Assembly (NCBI GenBank): GCA_900175165.2
Contig: FWWN02000476.1
Location: 1 to 64,000, forward strand
DNA length: 64,000 nt
Direction of reading: 5' to 3'
From: Rhizomucor pusillus
Lineage: Eukaryota > Mucoromycota > Mucoromycetes > Mucorales > Lichtheimiaceae
Part shown: positions 39,009-50,715 of the stretch, piece by piece
Layout: each line of letters begins with the position of its first letter
Numbering within the stretch: position 1 is the stretch's first letter
Notes under the pieces: model-generated
The model's database searches: none
What the model was told of the DNA's origin: nothing
What the model saw: the letters and a program-made list of their open reading frames with translations, nothing else
Program-made: the position numbers and the translations under genes

Positions 39009-40217
39009 GAGGAATCGGCGGAATATGGCTTTCGAGGTCGGAAAAAGCAGTTTGCTGAACTGCGGCTTTTTGCATGGATGAACAACTCGATGGGATATCA
39101 CAAATCCTGTCTGAGAGTCCGGAAACTATACACACTTGACAGTATTGCAAGATAAAGTGCTGTATAAATGAAGCTCTGTTGATGAAAAAAGTCGTCGTGT
39201 ATTTTCATACGTTTGCCAATAATAAGTCCATGGACGATGACATTTACATATTCATCGTTAATGGAGTCGGTCCTTCTTCGTTTATATAAGCCCTACTTTC
39301 AAGCCATATACATTTATCCTTGGGAATAAGCAAATATATAGAATTTGTAGTTAATATTAATAATGAAATAATGGTCAAAATTATGCAAACCGTCCTTGTG
39401 AATGTCTAAATTTTGCATTTCCATGGACACCAAGAGTTCCATGCACATCTTTTAATTGTGCTCACTTGTAGAGTGAGTATAGTCTGCCAAATTAATATGA
39501 TCATGTAGCCTGTATATGAACGATACACAGATGATCAAAAAACAAAGGGAAGAAAGCTGACATAGCCTATATCCTAAGAATTGTCAAAAATTCAATACCA
39601 CACATTTTATGCTTCAAGGCATATATGGATATGTATACATCCTAACAAGGCAAAGCGCTTGCAAATATCTAGAGATACGGGTTCGGCACTATATCGATCG
39701 TGAAAAGCCTGAATCGACTTCATAACGACGCATAGACGTACATACATGTTTAATACGACTGTAGTATCTCGCGACCATACATTTCAGAAGCATTGTAGGT
39801 TACTAAGAACAGATACAAAGGTTTGCTCAGAAAATACATTAGTTAAAACAGAAGACGTCATGCCCATACGTTTTAATGATTAAACATTCCTACTGAATAA
39901 TGTGGCAGACAGCTGGGGGGAGATCCTAATTACTTAGTAAAGTGCAGAGATCAGGATTGCAGATCAAGCCGGTGCCTAATGTCACCAAAATCTTGAAAAG
40001 AGCAATCGTAATCCAAAGTGTAAAGCCATTTTGATGTCTAATGTTTCATGGACTTCTTTGAATGGAGGCGAAGATTATTAAACGCTTCTGTTTTATTGTG
40101 CCTGCAGGTAAACTCAGATGACAACGACGCATAACGCTTATGTCCATCTTCACGGAAAAATGAAATTCCGAAATGGAAGGTACCTGTGAAAGGGACTTTT
40201 CCTATATGACAACAAAA
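39009..40217. other. AT-rich intergenic DNA
   Basis: These 1.2 kb upstream of listerin contain many stop codons in all frames and no domain I recognise. The listerin promoter should lie in the left part. Confidence 0.6.
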
Positions 40218-40218
40218 G

Positions 40219-40290
40219 GGCCCCTTAGCTCAATCGCTAGAGCGCCGGCTTTCAAACCGGAGATTGCTGGTTCGAGTCCAGCAGGGGACC
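40219..40290 (+). tRNA. tRNA-like sequence with atypical anticodon loop
   Basis: The sequence has a good internal Pol III promoter. The A box is TAGCTCAATCG and the B box is GGTTCGAGTCC. The D stem (GCTC/GAGC) and T stem (GCTGG/CCAGC) pair perfectly, and the variable region is short. The acceptor stem GGCCCCT/AGGGGAC has one mismatch (position 2 with 71). The anticodon stem is only CCGG/CCGG around an 8-base loop CTTTCAAA, one longer than normal. The anticodon therefore cannot be set: TTC (Glu) and TCA (opal) are both possible readings. No T-run terminator occurs within about 130 bases downstream. It may be a pseudogene or a tRNA-derived repeat head. Confidence 0.6.
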
Positions 40291-42108
40291 ACGGGTGGTA
40301 GAAGGTTAGTCGTACCTCTCACTAGCGCAAAGTTCCACTACGAGACATTGGTACCATGGGCTCAACAGTTCGAGGGACGGTTCTTCGTGCGCGATGCGGG
40401 CCCAAACCGGAACCACCCCCATATTTTTCTTCTCGTTATCGTAATTATCGTTTGCTACGCATAACGAAACATTTTTCGTCAGAAAAGAGCATCTTGCTTA
40501 TGCTCAATCTCAAGTTCGTAGCGTACCCGAAGCAAGGCGCGGTTTCATGATTTCCACCGGATTGGGCGGTGCCCTACAATGGGCACTTGCAAAATCTACT
40601 ATTATCATGCATCAACATAGAGATACGAGCCTTTCAAAGTTCCTCGTATGTAGGCGCACACAAGAGGCAAAGCAGTGGCGTGCAATGCACGCAGGTTGCA
40701 ACGACGTTGGTAATCGGACACGTCCCTGATCCGCGCACGTTACGCAGCGACGAGCAGTTAACTCAAGACTGTTAGATTCCAAAGGCGCAGCTGATCCATA
40801 GTATTGAATTTGTCCAGACATGCTGGTTTGTGATCGAGTGCATGCAAGCGCTGCTCCAAAGATTCGGAAAGATTAGTTCTTCCCCGCGTGCTCAGCAACT
40901 CAGTTTGCATGGTTTGTCTAGATCACGAAACACGACTTTGCAAACTGTGAACCACCGTAAGCTTACGATTAAAACTGCGACATACATTATATTTTTGGCA
41001 CCCTGTCATTTACAATCCACCAGCAATGAACCATCGTCAGGAATTGCACGAAGCGTACGGAGGCTCTAAAGGCCACATCAACCCCACGACAAATCAAGTG
41101 TTTATGTTATTGGGGATTCCCAAATTTTTGCCATATTCGTTCACGCTCATTAATTACAAGGGCGAAACAGTACTGTAAATCTAGCTACTCTGAACATATG
41201 AGTAAAATATGAGATCAATATTGTGGAAAAGAATCAACGACATGGATTAATCGTCGGTATTAGTCGTTATTCTTTCCTACATTTTCATACAGACGCCGAA
41301 GCAGAGTTGATATTAAAACCGTATAGGCTGGAAAGACCAAATGATTGTTATGTTGTATTTGGAGTACACTTAACTGGCTACGTATTTACATTGCCAACAT
41401 TGCATAAAAACGACTTGGCTGTAGCATACTTTAAATTACGAGTAATATTAGCAAGAAGGTGGAAGCTCATGAGCAAGAGGAATATAAATACGCAGATACT
41501 ATTGTGCTGACTACTCACATGAAGATCTCAGGGCACAGCTATGAATATAGTTGAAGTCATGATGCCGAAGCTCGGCCTGAACCCTGGAGAACCGAATGCG
41601 TTTATGGTCAATGAGGATGCGCTTGAAAAGGAATTCTCTGTGGTCTACGTTCGCTTTTAGGTATCAAGAGCGGTGCAGTATGCTATGGTGGCGCAAGTAT
41701 TTCGAGGAGAGATACAGACTGGATGAAGATCAGCTCCATGTCTCGGTTCGGCTACCAATCGAGAGTTTCAATTCCAGAAGCAAAAGATTTCAGGAGATAG
41801 GCAATCATGCTTTACTCTTAAAATGTTAGCTCGCTTGTTTTCTTGTCAAGCTTTAGATAACTCTCAAGGTAAGTATCCGATAACCAAGCGAAGTAAAAAT
41901 CTTGCTTACTGTGTTTGCAGGCAACGATGCATAATTTCGCACCTACGGATCGAATTAATCCGTGTGTTACGTTTGACGTAGATCCCAAAGCCCCATCCCA
42001 CTGTCATGGCTTGCTTTCTCTTTGGTTCTTTATCTCTTTCTCACTCCTAGTAACCAAATTTAGTGTTCCCCTTGTATACAACAGTACATAGACACAAGTG
42101 CTTCCGGC
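40291..42108. other. Gene-poor DNA with decayed ORF copy
   Basis: I see no intact gene in these 1.8 kb. The stretch 41223-41545 is a decayed ORF copy described separately. A frame at 41596-41829 (RYQERCSMLWWRKYFEERYR) may be another exon-like remnant of the same unit but is not recognisable. Confidence 0.5.
41223..41545 (+). pseudogene. Decayed ORF related to an inverted copy at 46050-46440
   Basis: The frame 41223-41510 contains ERPNDCYVVFGVHLTGYV. Its DNA aligns with the minus strand of about 46440-46050, whose frame contains TEPNDCSIVFGTDWL. Matches include the block accaaatgattgtt, then a block around gtatttgga, and later attagcaagaa with similar spacing. The frame is broken relative to the other copy toward the 3' end, so at least one copy is dead. 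The family is unknown to me. It could be a small host gene or the remains of a mobile element. Confidence 0.55.
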
Positions 42109-42435
42109 ATGGGGCTTCTCGATAAATTGCGCACTCAATATGAACTTCTACAACTAAAAAAGTTTACTACCCGGCGGCCAGAGCAGTCCAATTTCGAGTT
42201 CCATGACCGAGAATATTACGAGGTTGTGTATCGCAACGGCGTATACTTGGATGGGAAGAGCGGTCCAGACTCGCCTACTCTAGCAAGTCCACAACAAGCT
42301 TCCTTCTCGTCAACTTCCTCAACTTCAAGCCGCTGGTCGAATATCTTGAAGAAACCTCGCGGTACGAAGAACCGCACCAAGAACTCTTTGGCTGCAAGTC
42401 AATCAAAAACTTCAGAAACATATTCATTTCCTTAA
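42109..42435 (+). CDS. Small hypothetical protein, 108 aa
   Basis: I do not recognise this gene. It is a single frame starting MGLLDKLRTQYELLQLKKFT, with a charged, Tyr-rich middle (FHDREYYEVVYRNGVYLDGK) and a Ser/Lys-rich disordered tail. It has no signal peptide or membrane segment. The ordered first half and the disordered second half look like a real small protein rather than a chance frame. A TATA-like and pyrimidine-rich lead (ctttctctttgg, ctttctcactcc) precedes it. Confidence 0.55.
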   Translation: MGLLDKLRTQYELLQLKKFTTRRPEQSNFEFHDREYYEVVYRNGVYLDGKSGPDSPTLASPQQASFSSTSSTSSRWSNILKKPRGTKNRTKNSLAASQSKTSETYSFP

Positions 42436-43201
42436 ACATTTTTAAATGGTGTATGAATGTACATCCTGTCTTCCAGCTCGAAATAAAAGGGGCTCGATAC
42501 TTCTATTCGGAGCGATAGCAGTAGGAGGATGTTGGGCTATTTCCCTCTGGAGCCGAACAGTTTGGAAATATCCGGCTGCAAACGGATTTATTTCCTGTGG
42601 TAAACAACAGCTCGTTAAAGAAAAGAAAATTCAAAAACGCGAACCTCCTGTGCTTTTATAACTTTTTTCGCTAAGCCATCAACCACTCGGAGTAAAACTC
42701 TTGACGCCCGACATCTTTCTGGAAAACACCAGGAAGAAGTATGTTTTGCTCAGGATAGCTCTACATTCTCCAATTCTGTCCGTTCACGTGCATTTAATAT
42801 GAATTGCGACATCGAAATTTGACTACTCAATTGCCATTGGAGAAATTTGCCCAAATGTTAACCTCGGTGCCCTGAAGAAATTTGTATTTCTCGTTTATTA
42901 TTTAAAGGTACATTGAATATTATTGATTAACATCATATCAACCAAGACACTGCTTCAAATGTATTCAACAAATAAGATAGCAAGCTCTTCATTGCTACGA
43001 TTCGCATGGATCTCTGAATAAACTTTCCACCTTTGGCAGCTTCAAATTTGCCATTGAATGATTTATTGCTATAGTTATTCAAACCCGCGTTTGTATTATC
43101 CAGATATGCAGAAATATATCGCAGTGACATTGAACTTGAGAAAAGAGAAATGTGTATAGCTTTGTATCGTCCTTATTGCTGCTTTCTGAATCCATGATAG
43201 C
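42436..43201. other. Intergenic
   Basis: These 766 bases hold no recognisable gene. A 71-codon frame at 42446-42661 has a possible hydrophobic stretch but directly follows the previous stop and lacks support. Confidence 0.45.
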
Positions 43202-45584
43202 ATGGATGGCACAGATGTGCAGAAATTCGGGTTTTTGACAGGAAGACTGCTTTTCAAAACCAGCCAAAAAAAGTTGCATTTAGAGCTGACTTGGGGCCAA
43301 TCTGATCTACAGCTAATGGAAAAGAAATTGGAATCGAAGCCAGCACCGGCTCGTGGTCTTGCCGGCATGTTTGGTGCCGTTGCTCCTAAGAAAGCTCCGG
43401 AGCCTCCAAAGAAAGCAGGCGGCAAGATCAAGAGCAGAGCCAAGGGTACTGTAGCAACCATGTCGAAACCGGCTGAACGAAAGGCAACAGCGTTAGCGTT
43501 AAAGTCAAGCAACGCCAAATTCACCGTAACACCTAGTCCTGTCGAGAAAACGGAGGAGAAGACTGGAATGGATCAAGACGTGACAATGGGAGGCACCGGC
43601 AACAAGAAGCGTCGACGACATGGCTTGTAATGAGATTCTTTCAACAGCGATGCATTACACGTTCGACTAACTGAATGCACTTTAGCTCACCGTATGGCTC
43701 ACGAGATAAGGCCAGATATATGCAACGAAAAGAGAATGCGGCTGTAAATCCTGTTCAAGTTTTGATTTCTGGTTTTGTTCCTGGATCCGAAATGGGGCTC
43801 GTACAATATTTGCAGCTCAAATCCAAGAAAGACTGGCAACCGCTGAATGTAAGAACTTGGGAACAGAATTCGCATAATATATTGGTATCTTATAATTTGT
43901 GGAAAGATGCAAGTTGAACAGGGTCAAATGTTGTTGACTGTGGATGGCCCGGTGGTGGCAAATGCTATTATCCGTTTGAATGGTTATGTGTTTGGCACGG
44001 AGCAGGTAAATATCTACACTTGATCTCTGTACCTTGCATATTTTTTCTGAATGGTGGTATCTAGTTGTTTATCCAGCTTTACCAAGAGGCCAAACCCGCC
44101 CTTTCCCTTGGCACTAAAAAGGAAACTACTATTGATATAATGCGCGAATTTTTGTTATCGCGATGGGACAAGCAAGGAAAATTTCTGGATCTCAGCAACA
44201 TGGCAGCAGATCCTATTCTGAAAAGAGGTTCTATCAGACCACCGGGTGCATCTAATTCTAACGCCGTAGTCGGTCCAGCTTTGATGAAGCTGGCGGGGGA
44301 AATGTTTCAGGATGTAAGTAGATGTAATAATTACTTGTAGTCGAAATAGGTACTAATGAAAGAACGAAGGTTGCTACGGTCTCTTTTGCACACAACACTT
44401 TGAAAAATGTTCAACAGATTTCGACCGTTACGCAGTTCCTGCCAAATGTGCAAAGCATCTCGTTTGAAGGCAACCACATGTCGTCTCTGGAAAATCTGGA
44501 AGCTATATCTGGAACAGGGAAACTCAAAAGCCTAAGAGAGCTCGTTCTCTTGAATAACCCATTGCGCGAGAAGGAGATTAGTCACGGTGGCGAGCGAAAA
44601 TATATTCGGTAAGATGGTCTCTGAAGGGAGATTCGTACAATGTGGTTCTAACTGCATGGATAGAAATGTATTGAAACGCTTCCCTTTTCTGAATGTGCTT
44701 GACGGAGCACCGATACAGCTGACAGAAGAAGATCAACAAGCCATTTTACGGACACGTAAAGTACTTCCTTTGGATTCAAGACCCAGCTTTTTTGATAACG
44801 AACAAAACCAAAATATTGCATGGGAGTTCTTACAAAAGTAATGCTTATATTTGGATTCATGCCAAAAGGATAGATCTTATTAACTCGTGATGTATAGATA
44901 TCTACATCTTTTTGATAACGATCGAAACAATCTCCAACCACTTTACAGCGAAAGCTCAACGTTTTCTCTCAGTTCGTCGTTGAAACTTCGAAGCGTTCAA
45001 AAGGTGAAACGGAGGCAGAAACAGCGCATGATGCAAGATGATGCAGAAAGACTCTCGTGGAAGGAGGTTTCACGTAACCTAGGAAAAGGCAAAAGTTCAA
45101 GTAAGACGACCCTGGCAAGGATGGCGGTTCAAGATTTTGATGGCTAACATCGTTTTCATTAGATGCTGGGAAACATTTATATTGTGGCCAGGCACCTATC
45201 TTTGAGACTTTGGCGAGACTCCCAAATACTATACATGATCTTTCCCATACCCAGGACTTCTTGGTCGACGCTTTCCAGCTTTCGCCCCAGATTATGCAAA
45301 TTTCAGTGCACGGGGAGTTCAAAGAAGGTGAGATAGAGTAGGAAGAAATCTGATAAATCACGACACTAACATTGGAATGCATTCAGCTTCTGAACTACCG
45401 CCCTATTCCTTTGACCGTACCTTCCTTCTTCGACCGGCTGAACCTGGATCACCGTAAGTACATGTAAGGTTACTGCTGAGTTGGATTGCTTAGCATGGGA
45501 TTCTGTAGGGCTACTGCCGCTGGCTGGCCATTCATCATCACCTCGGATATCCTGTGTGTTCGAGACTATCGCGCTTTGAACTAG
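43202..45584 (+). CDS. Mex67/NXF-like mRNA export factor, lacking the C-terminal TAP-C/UBA domain
   Basis: Mex67/NXF1 with Mtr2/NXT1 carries mRNPs through nuclear pores. Exon 1 gives a basic, Ala/Lys-rich N terminus ending KKRRRHG (a likely NLS), spliced to SPYGSRDKARYMQRKE. Then come an RRM-like part (VQVLISGFVPGSEMGLVQYL), an LRR segment (LRELVLLNNPLREKE), and the NTF2-like domain with RFPFLNVLDGAPI, IAWEFLQKYLHLFDNDR and PPYSFDRTFLLRPAE. The final exon reads AGWPFIITSDILCVRDYRAL and stops at 45582-45584, right after the NTF2-like fold. The FG-nucleoporin-binding TAP-C domain that normally follows is absent. The start may be 43202 or the inner Met at 43316. It looks like a diverged paralog. 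Confidence 0.82.
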
Positions 45585-46049
45585 CATCACTTTTGCATCA
45601 TTTAAACATTGTGTGTAATATTTCTTCCAAGTTTCACAAAATAGACTTCAGTTTGCATTTTGCATGAAGTCTCGAATTACTGCTTAATCTTCAATGCTCT
45701 AATACCGTGCACAGAGTGATTCAAACACAACAGTTTTGAATCGTGTGAATTAAGAGATTGCGTATTAAATACTAGTATCATAAACGGCATAAACATTTTG
45801 TATACTTATATAAAGAATGCCTTTAAGTCACTGCAGCCTCTCAAGGCCAAAAATTCGGATAATTCGTTCTGCTGTGAACAGACGTGTTAATATGCATTGC
45901 TGTTATTACATTCTCTTCTTAGAATCAATAAGGGACTATTGCAATTGGCGATTGCTTGCGTCTCTGAAGGACAACAATGGATACTATATTGCTGAACAGT
46001 TAAGATAGCTTAGAGTGTCTCAATTTTTGGGAATCCTTATTCATCAATT

Positions 46050-46440
46050 GTTTTCATTGTTCTGCGCTGGGATCTCCAAATGTATAAATTGGTGCATTAG
46101 GGGTACAGCAGTTGGTTCAACAATACAGTGTACTGTATTTTTCTTGCTCCTGTGCTGCCACCATTCTTGCTAATTTCGCTCGTGGCCTTAAAGGAATTTT
46201 CATAGTCAAAACTGTTTTATGCTGTGCCGACATAATAGCCAATCAGTTCCAAATACGATAGAACAATCATTTGGTTCTGTCCTACCACATTTTCGACCTT
46301 CTTCAAATACGACGCGCGTTATATGCAATTGCACTACGTTTACATCAATTCGATCATTTGCAACAAAAACTTCCCGATATTTGATGGGTTTCAGCAATAC
46401 GGACGACCGAGTTCTGAAATATCTCACTGTCCAGCCGCAT
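46050..46440 (-). pseudogene. Decayed ORF, inverted copy of 41223-41545
   Basis: The minus-strand frame 46427-46206 contains GRTEPNDCSIVFGTD. Its downstream DNA continues the alignment with the 41.2-kb copy through the attagcaagaa block, to a stop near 46056. Frame shifts separate the conserved parts. The two copies bracket the Mex67-like gene in opposite orientations. Confidence 0.5.
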
Positions 46441-46474
46441 CATTTACGTTATTGCACTTCTTAATTAATAGACA

Positions 46475-46830
46475 GGGCGAGACAGAGTAGCACAGAAATT
46501 GATAAGCCATTGACATTAACAATGAAATGTGACCTTCCCCTTTATGTTCTTTTGACCTTATCTTGCTCCCTTGACCCGTCGAATCTCAATCAAGAGCGGA
46601 TATAACATTATTGATGCTGAGTTCTGTCTGTTCGACACTTTCAAGGGCTATTGCCTATTGGCCTACTATTCGTCAACATCGTTGAGAACATTCTGTGATC
46701 GAGAGTCTCTCGCTCTGAACTGGTGGTATCACTTTTGCATCACTTAAACCATTGTATGTAGCATTCCTTTAGGTTTGAGATAATACACTGTTCCCCAAAA
46801 GCAACGTTGCCATTTTGTGAAATTCTATAA
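46475..46830 (+). pseudogene. Decayed tandem copy of the 3' end of the Mex67-like gene
   Basis: This stretch aligns, with many substitutions and small gaps, to 45325-45690. Shared landmarks in the same order are agagtag followed by an intron-like stretch, ttc(c/t)tttgacc, gggctactgcc/gggctattgcc, gagactatcgc/gagtctctcgc, and tcacttttgcatca followed by ttaaac and attgt. The homology covers exon, intron and 3' flank, so it arose by DNA duplication and not by retrotransposition. The reading frame is broken. Confidence 0.7.
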
Positions 46831-49199
46831 AACATTTATACATCAAAGCGACAAATTGCAGCGACATTAATTTTTGGAAAAAGTGTATATCTATCAATAC
46901 TTAGCAATAAGCTTGCATTTATTCATACTTCTCGAATGAATGTTCCCAACAATGCTCCATTCGCATCCAGAGTATCCATATACAAAATTGATAAATACAA
47001 ATTGATGATATCATTTATCACGTGGAGCATAGTACATAGGATAGTGCTGTCTGATATAGCGTGAAAAGTTTAAAATGCGTATCATATGTCGAAGAGCCGT
47101 GTACAACCATTCACAAGCCCGGTTGCTGTGTAGGAGTAAACAGCGATCTAATTTTAGCGCCGTCTGGGGAGAAGAGCCACCAGATCCAATTTGCATGCAG
47201 CAGGAAAGGTCGTAACATGGCGCGAGGTTTCCATGGCGCGGGACAGCGAATGGATCGGAGATGTGCTTCTGATTTGGAATGGTTGCACCTAGATCGCCCC
47301 GGTAACAAACGCGTGCATGCACGTCTGCAGGCGCCTATACAGACCGCCACGTTGTATCATGCTGTTTTGTTCTTGCCGAACATCAGTAGTATTGGATGCC
47401 AATGTAAACAGAGTTCTCGGTGAAACAGCAATATACTCTTCATTAGTATTTTGAGCTAATTCGAAACGGGGTTTATCGAACTAAGCAGTCCAGGAATTAG
47501 ACCGTTGCTTGGCAAACCTAGAAAGGAACTAGAAATATCGCAAGTTTCTATCCACGTCTCGTTAGCGACTAACATGCACATATTTTAAGTATCTTCTTGC
47601 AATCACTTTCAGTTAAAGAAGGATCGTAACCTATTGTAGATCAGGTCATGTACTTTGCGTCCAGTTTGGACTCATATTTCTCTGCCATTAAAAGCTAAAT
47701 TATTATAGATTTCATTAGTCTTCATGCATTTAGTTATAGCGGAATTGGATTACTCTTACATAAGCTAGATTTGTATCTACAGTACTGTCATATGCTAACA
47801 AATATGGTTGAGCATGGGTAAAGCTTGTATATAATGCATTATTATTGGCAATTCTGAATGGTCATTTCGTTGCTTCTGCTTATGGATCCATTTCTAAATC
47901 GAAGTAGCAGACAGTGAGAAATGAAAATGCGTCTGCCGTCAGCATGAAGAGATATAGTTGGCCTTACTAGCAGGAGGTAGCCAGAAGATATATATATCCT
48001 TTACATAATAACCGATAAAGGACAGAACCCAGCGCCATTCTACATTATCCCAACGTTTATTCTCTCTAATTAGCACTGTATCACTAGTTGATCTTGCTAA
48101 GTTTAGAGATAATCCCGCGCTAAGGCTGTAAACAAACGCGACTCGTATCTTCCTCCGTTCTCACCCTTCCTAAATCCAAGCGAGGGCAGACTAATGGCGT
48201 TGTTGATGAAGGAGGTTGACACCGGTCCATACGCATGAATAGACAAGATGAAGGAAAAAGGCTGAAGAATATATGACGGAGAGACTTTCGTCATTTAAAA
48301 TGCTTGCGAATAGGGTCAATCAAATCCTACGTAGTTTATGCAGCGCTTGAACAAAGAAAGAATGGATACAAAGGAGCTGTCTTACTTTTATCGTTGTCAT
48401 ATAGTATGAATGGATCTCTTAAAAACATTTTCGATCTCAAAGCATGCCTTTTGTGTCGTAAATCATATTCACATCAACTACATCGGTAGTTATTGTCTAT
48501 CCAAGAGTGTCCAAATATCAACGCAGCGGCGCAAAATCGTCGGCCAATCCCCAATTTCTTTCAAATGAAGCAAGTGAACTTACTGTTTATGGCAATCCAT
48601 TTAAGTTTTTGGCGACACGCATCCATTCATCAATGTACACGAGTTCCTTTGACATAGGCAGAACAGAGAACTTATAACCATCTATAAAGTAATTATAGAT
48701 GCAGTGGCTGCACAACCAAGATAAATAGTCTATTGCTATGCTCTTTCCCATAAATGTTGCCATAGTCGAACGTAGTTTGCGATTGTACGAAGGAAGAGGC
48801 AACCAAACAGAAATGGCGAGTGATCTCGCGATTGGCGCGATGATTTTGCTGTTTTTGTGGAGTGGAATGTGTGGGTAAGGATTAGTATATGCAGGTCGGG
48901 CATGTGCGGACCGAGACCGAACCGAACAAGAGATAGGCTTATTACGATTTAATTGAGTGCAGTATTGGATACACCGTTTTGGATAATGGCCCATCATTGT
49001 GGCACGTCGGGGACTCCTCATTGCCTGCCAAAATGAACTGGTGCGTCTTGATTGAATGGAGTCTGGTGTACCATCATCAAATTTTATCGCATGTCGATCC
49101 CTATTTCTTACCCTTCCTTCCTTCCTCCTTCTTGCACTCTTTCTTTTTTATCTTGCCTTTTTCCCTCCACTCTTTACCTCTTTCTCAGCTTCGCCCGCA

Positions 49200-50715
49200 A
49201 TGAAAATAAGAACCCTAGTACTCGGTGAATACGGCACTCCACCTGTCGTCTTTGGCCTTCATCTGTTCCCTGCACCTCTGACTCCCCCACTCACCTCACC
49301 ACCGTCGCAGGGCACAGCGCAGGAGAATTATTTTCTGTGCCTCGAAGACCTTGAGGCTCTTTTCTTCTCAAAATCCGGAAACAACGCCAAAGATCTGCTA
49401 AACAGGTCGAACTTCTACAAAGATCAGAAAACTGGCCGCTCCTACGTGATGACACGCGCTGTAGCCGAGGCTGCAACAAAATTGGGACTTGACGACCTTG
49501 CGGACTTGTGTCGACTTACAGAATACGATGTTTTTCACGGGACAACAGACGACTTGTTAAGTCGCATTGAAAATCTAAACTCTTGCAGAAAGTCCGTAAT
49601 TGAACAGGAATTGACCATTGTCCGCAAGGACACTGTATCGCCCATTATTCGCCTCTCGCCGCCAGAGGACGGCGTTGCACGACGTGATCAAGTACGCTTC
49701 GATCCATGCCGCGACAGTGAAGACAAAAGGTAAAGCCAAGCTCTTTCTGCAACCCCTCATTCTTTTGCTTCCTATTCATTTTTTGTGTGCCATTGACCCT
49801 CATGGTTTGTGTTACTCATTTTGCCCTTTTTTAACAACCAGACGCCTGTCATCTCAATTCACACCCGACGATGAACAACAACAGCAGCAGCGGCACCAAC
49901 ATCAGCCTAAGCCATCGTCCTTGTTACTAAAACGTCTTGCTCCCAAGAATGGACAAAAGGCACCTCGCAACTTGACTATCTTCACACCGTCTTACGCTGG
50001 AGGCGTGGACCAGGCGAGCAGTCTTGGTATTCACTCTGCACCTTTGCATCCACGCGGGAGCAGCAAGCACAATCCACATACACTGCAGCCCATTCAGCAC
50101 CGTAACCGTATTCAAAAGATTACGACAGCCAAAAAGTCAAATCTGCGCGCTCCTCCGGCCACGGCTGCCCCTTGGCCGACACAGCAAAGCGAGTTTCCCA
50201 GTCCGCCCATCGTTCCCTCCCAGCAACGATACCCGGCCACAACGCAGACAGCAAAGACAACAGCTTCAATTTTGCCGAAAACACCTCTTCCTCCTCCACC
50301 CTCCACCGCTCAACCGCTATCTAAAAAGCAGCAATTCTTGCAACCGTTTGAAATGCTGTACGACACTCTCGAACAGACACGCGCCCTCAAGTCCACACTC
50401 GACGACCAAATTCGCCGTTCTTCCAGCATGATGCAGAACTTGCAGTCGTCAAGTGCACTCGTCGAACAACTGGTTCGTCAGCAACTCCAGGAAATGGTAC
50501 AACAGCACTTTGCAACCAAATTAAAGGAATGCACTGCGCGGATAAACTGGTTGGAAGAACAGCAGCAGCAGCAGCAACAGGAACAGGAACAAGCAAGCAA
50601 AGAAACTCCTCCTGTTCAGAGCGCACGTACCGAAGAGAGAAGCATCAAGGATATGCTGACAGAGCTTGTAAATCGATTGGATAAGCTGGAGGACAAGATG
50701 GATTGTCGGCCCTAA
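49200..50715 (+). CDS. Unrecognised protein with Gln/Pro-rich centre and C-terminal coiled coil
   Basis: I do not recognise this gene. Exon 1 (49200 to about 49731) starts MKIRTLVLGEYGTPPVVFGL and contains an ordered-looking region with FLCLEDLEALFFSKSG and YVMTRAVAEAATKLGLDDLA. That region could be a small DNA- or protein-binding fold. An intron of about 110 nt leads to exon 2, a long Pro/Gln/Ser-rich disordered region. It ends in a coiled coil (EQTRALKSTLDDQIRRSSSM, LVEQLVRQQLQEMVQQHF, MLTELVNRLDKLEDKMD). There is a poly-Gln run near 50560. The total is about 465 residues. The architecture suggests a transcription-linked or scaffold protein, but that is only inference. A long C/T-rich leader precedes the ATG. 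Confidence 0.7.

Larger units (their letters stand above)
45585..49199. other. Gene-poor AT-rich region with decayed duplications
   Basis: This 3.6-kb stretch has no gene I can support. It contains the inverted decayed ORF copy (46050-46440) and the decayed Mex67-like tail copy (46475-46830). A more GC-rich island lies at about 47050-47420, with overlapping frames on both strands and no recognisable domain. A 144-codon minus-strand frame at 48587-49021 ends in KELVYIDEWMRVAKNLNGLP. It is unrecognised and could be a chance frame or an exon. Confidence 0.55.

Noticed and set aside
40219..40290. Selenocysteine tRNA (TCA reading of the loop)
   Set aside because: tRNA-Sec has a long variable arm and extended acceptor stem. 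This sequence has a 4-5 base variable region and a normal-length stem.
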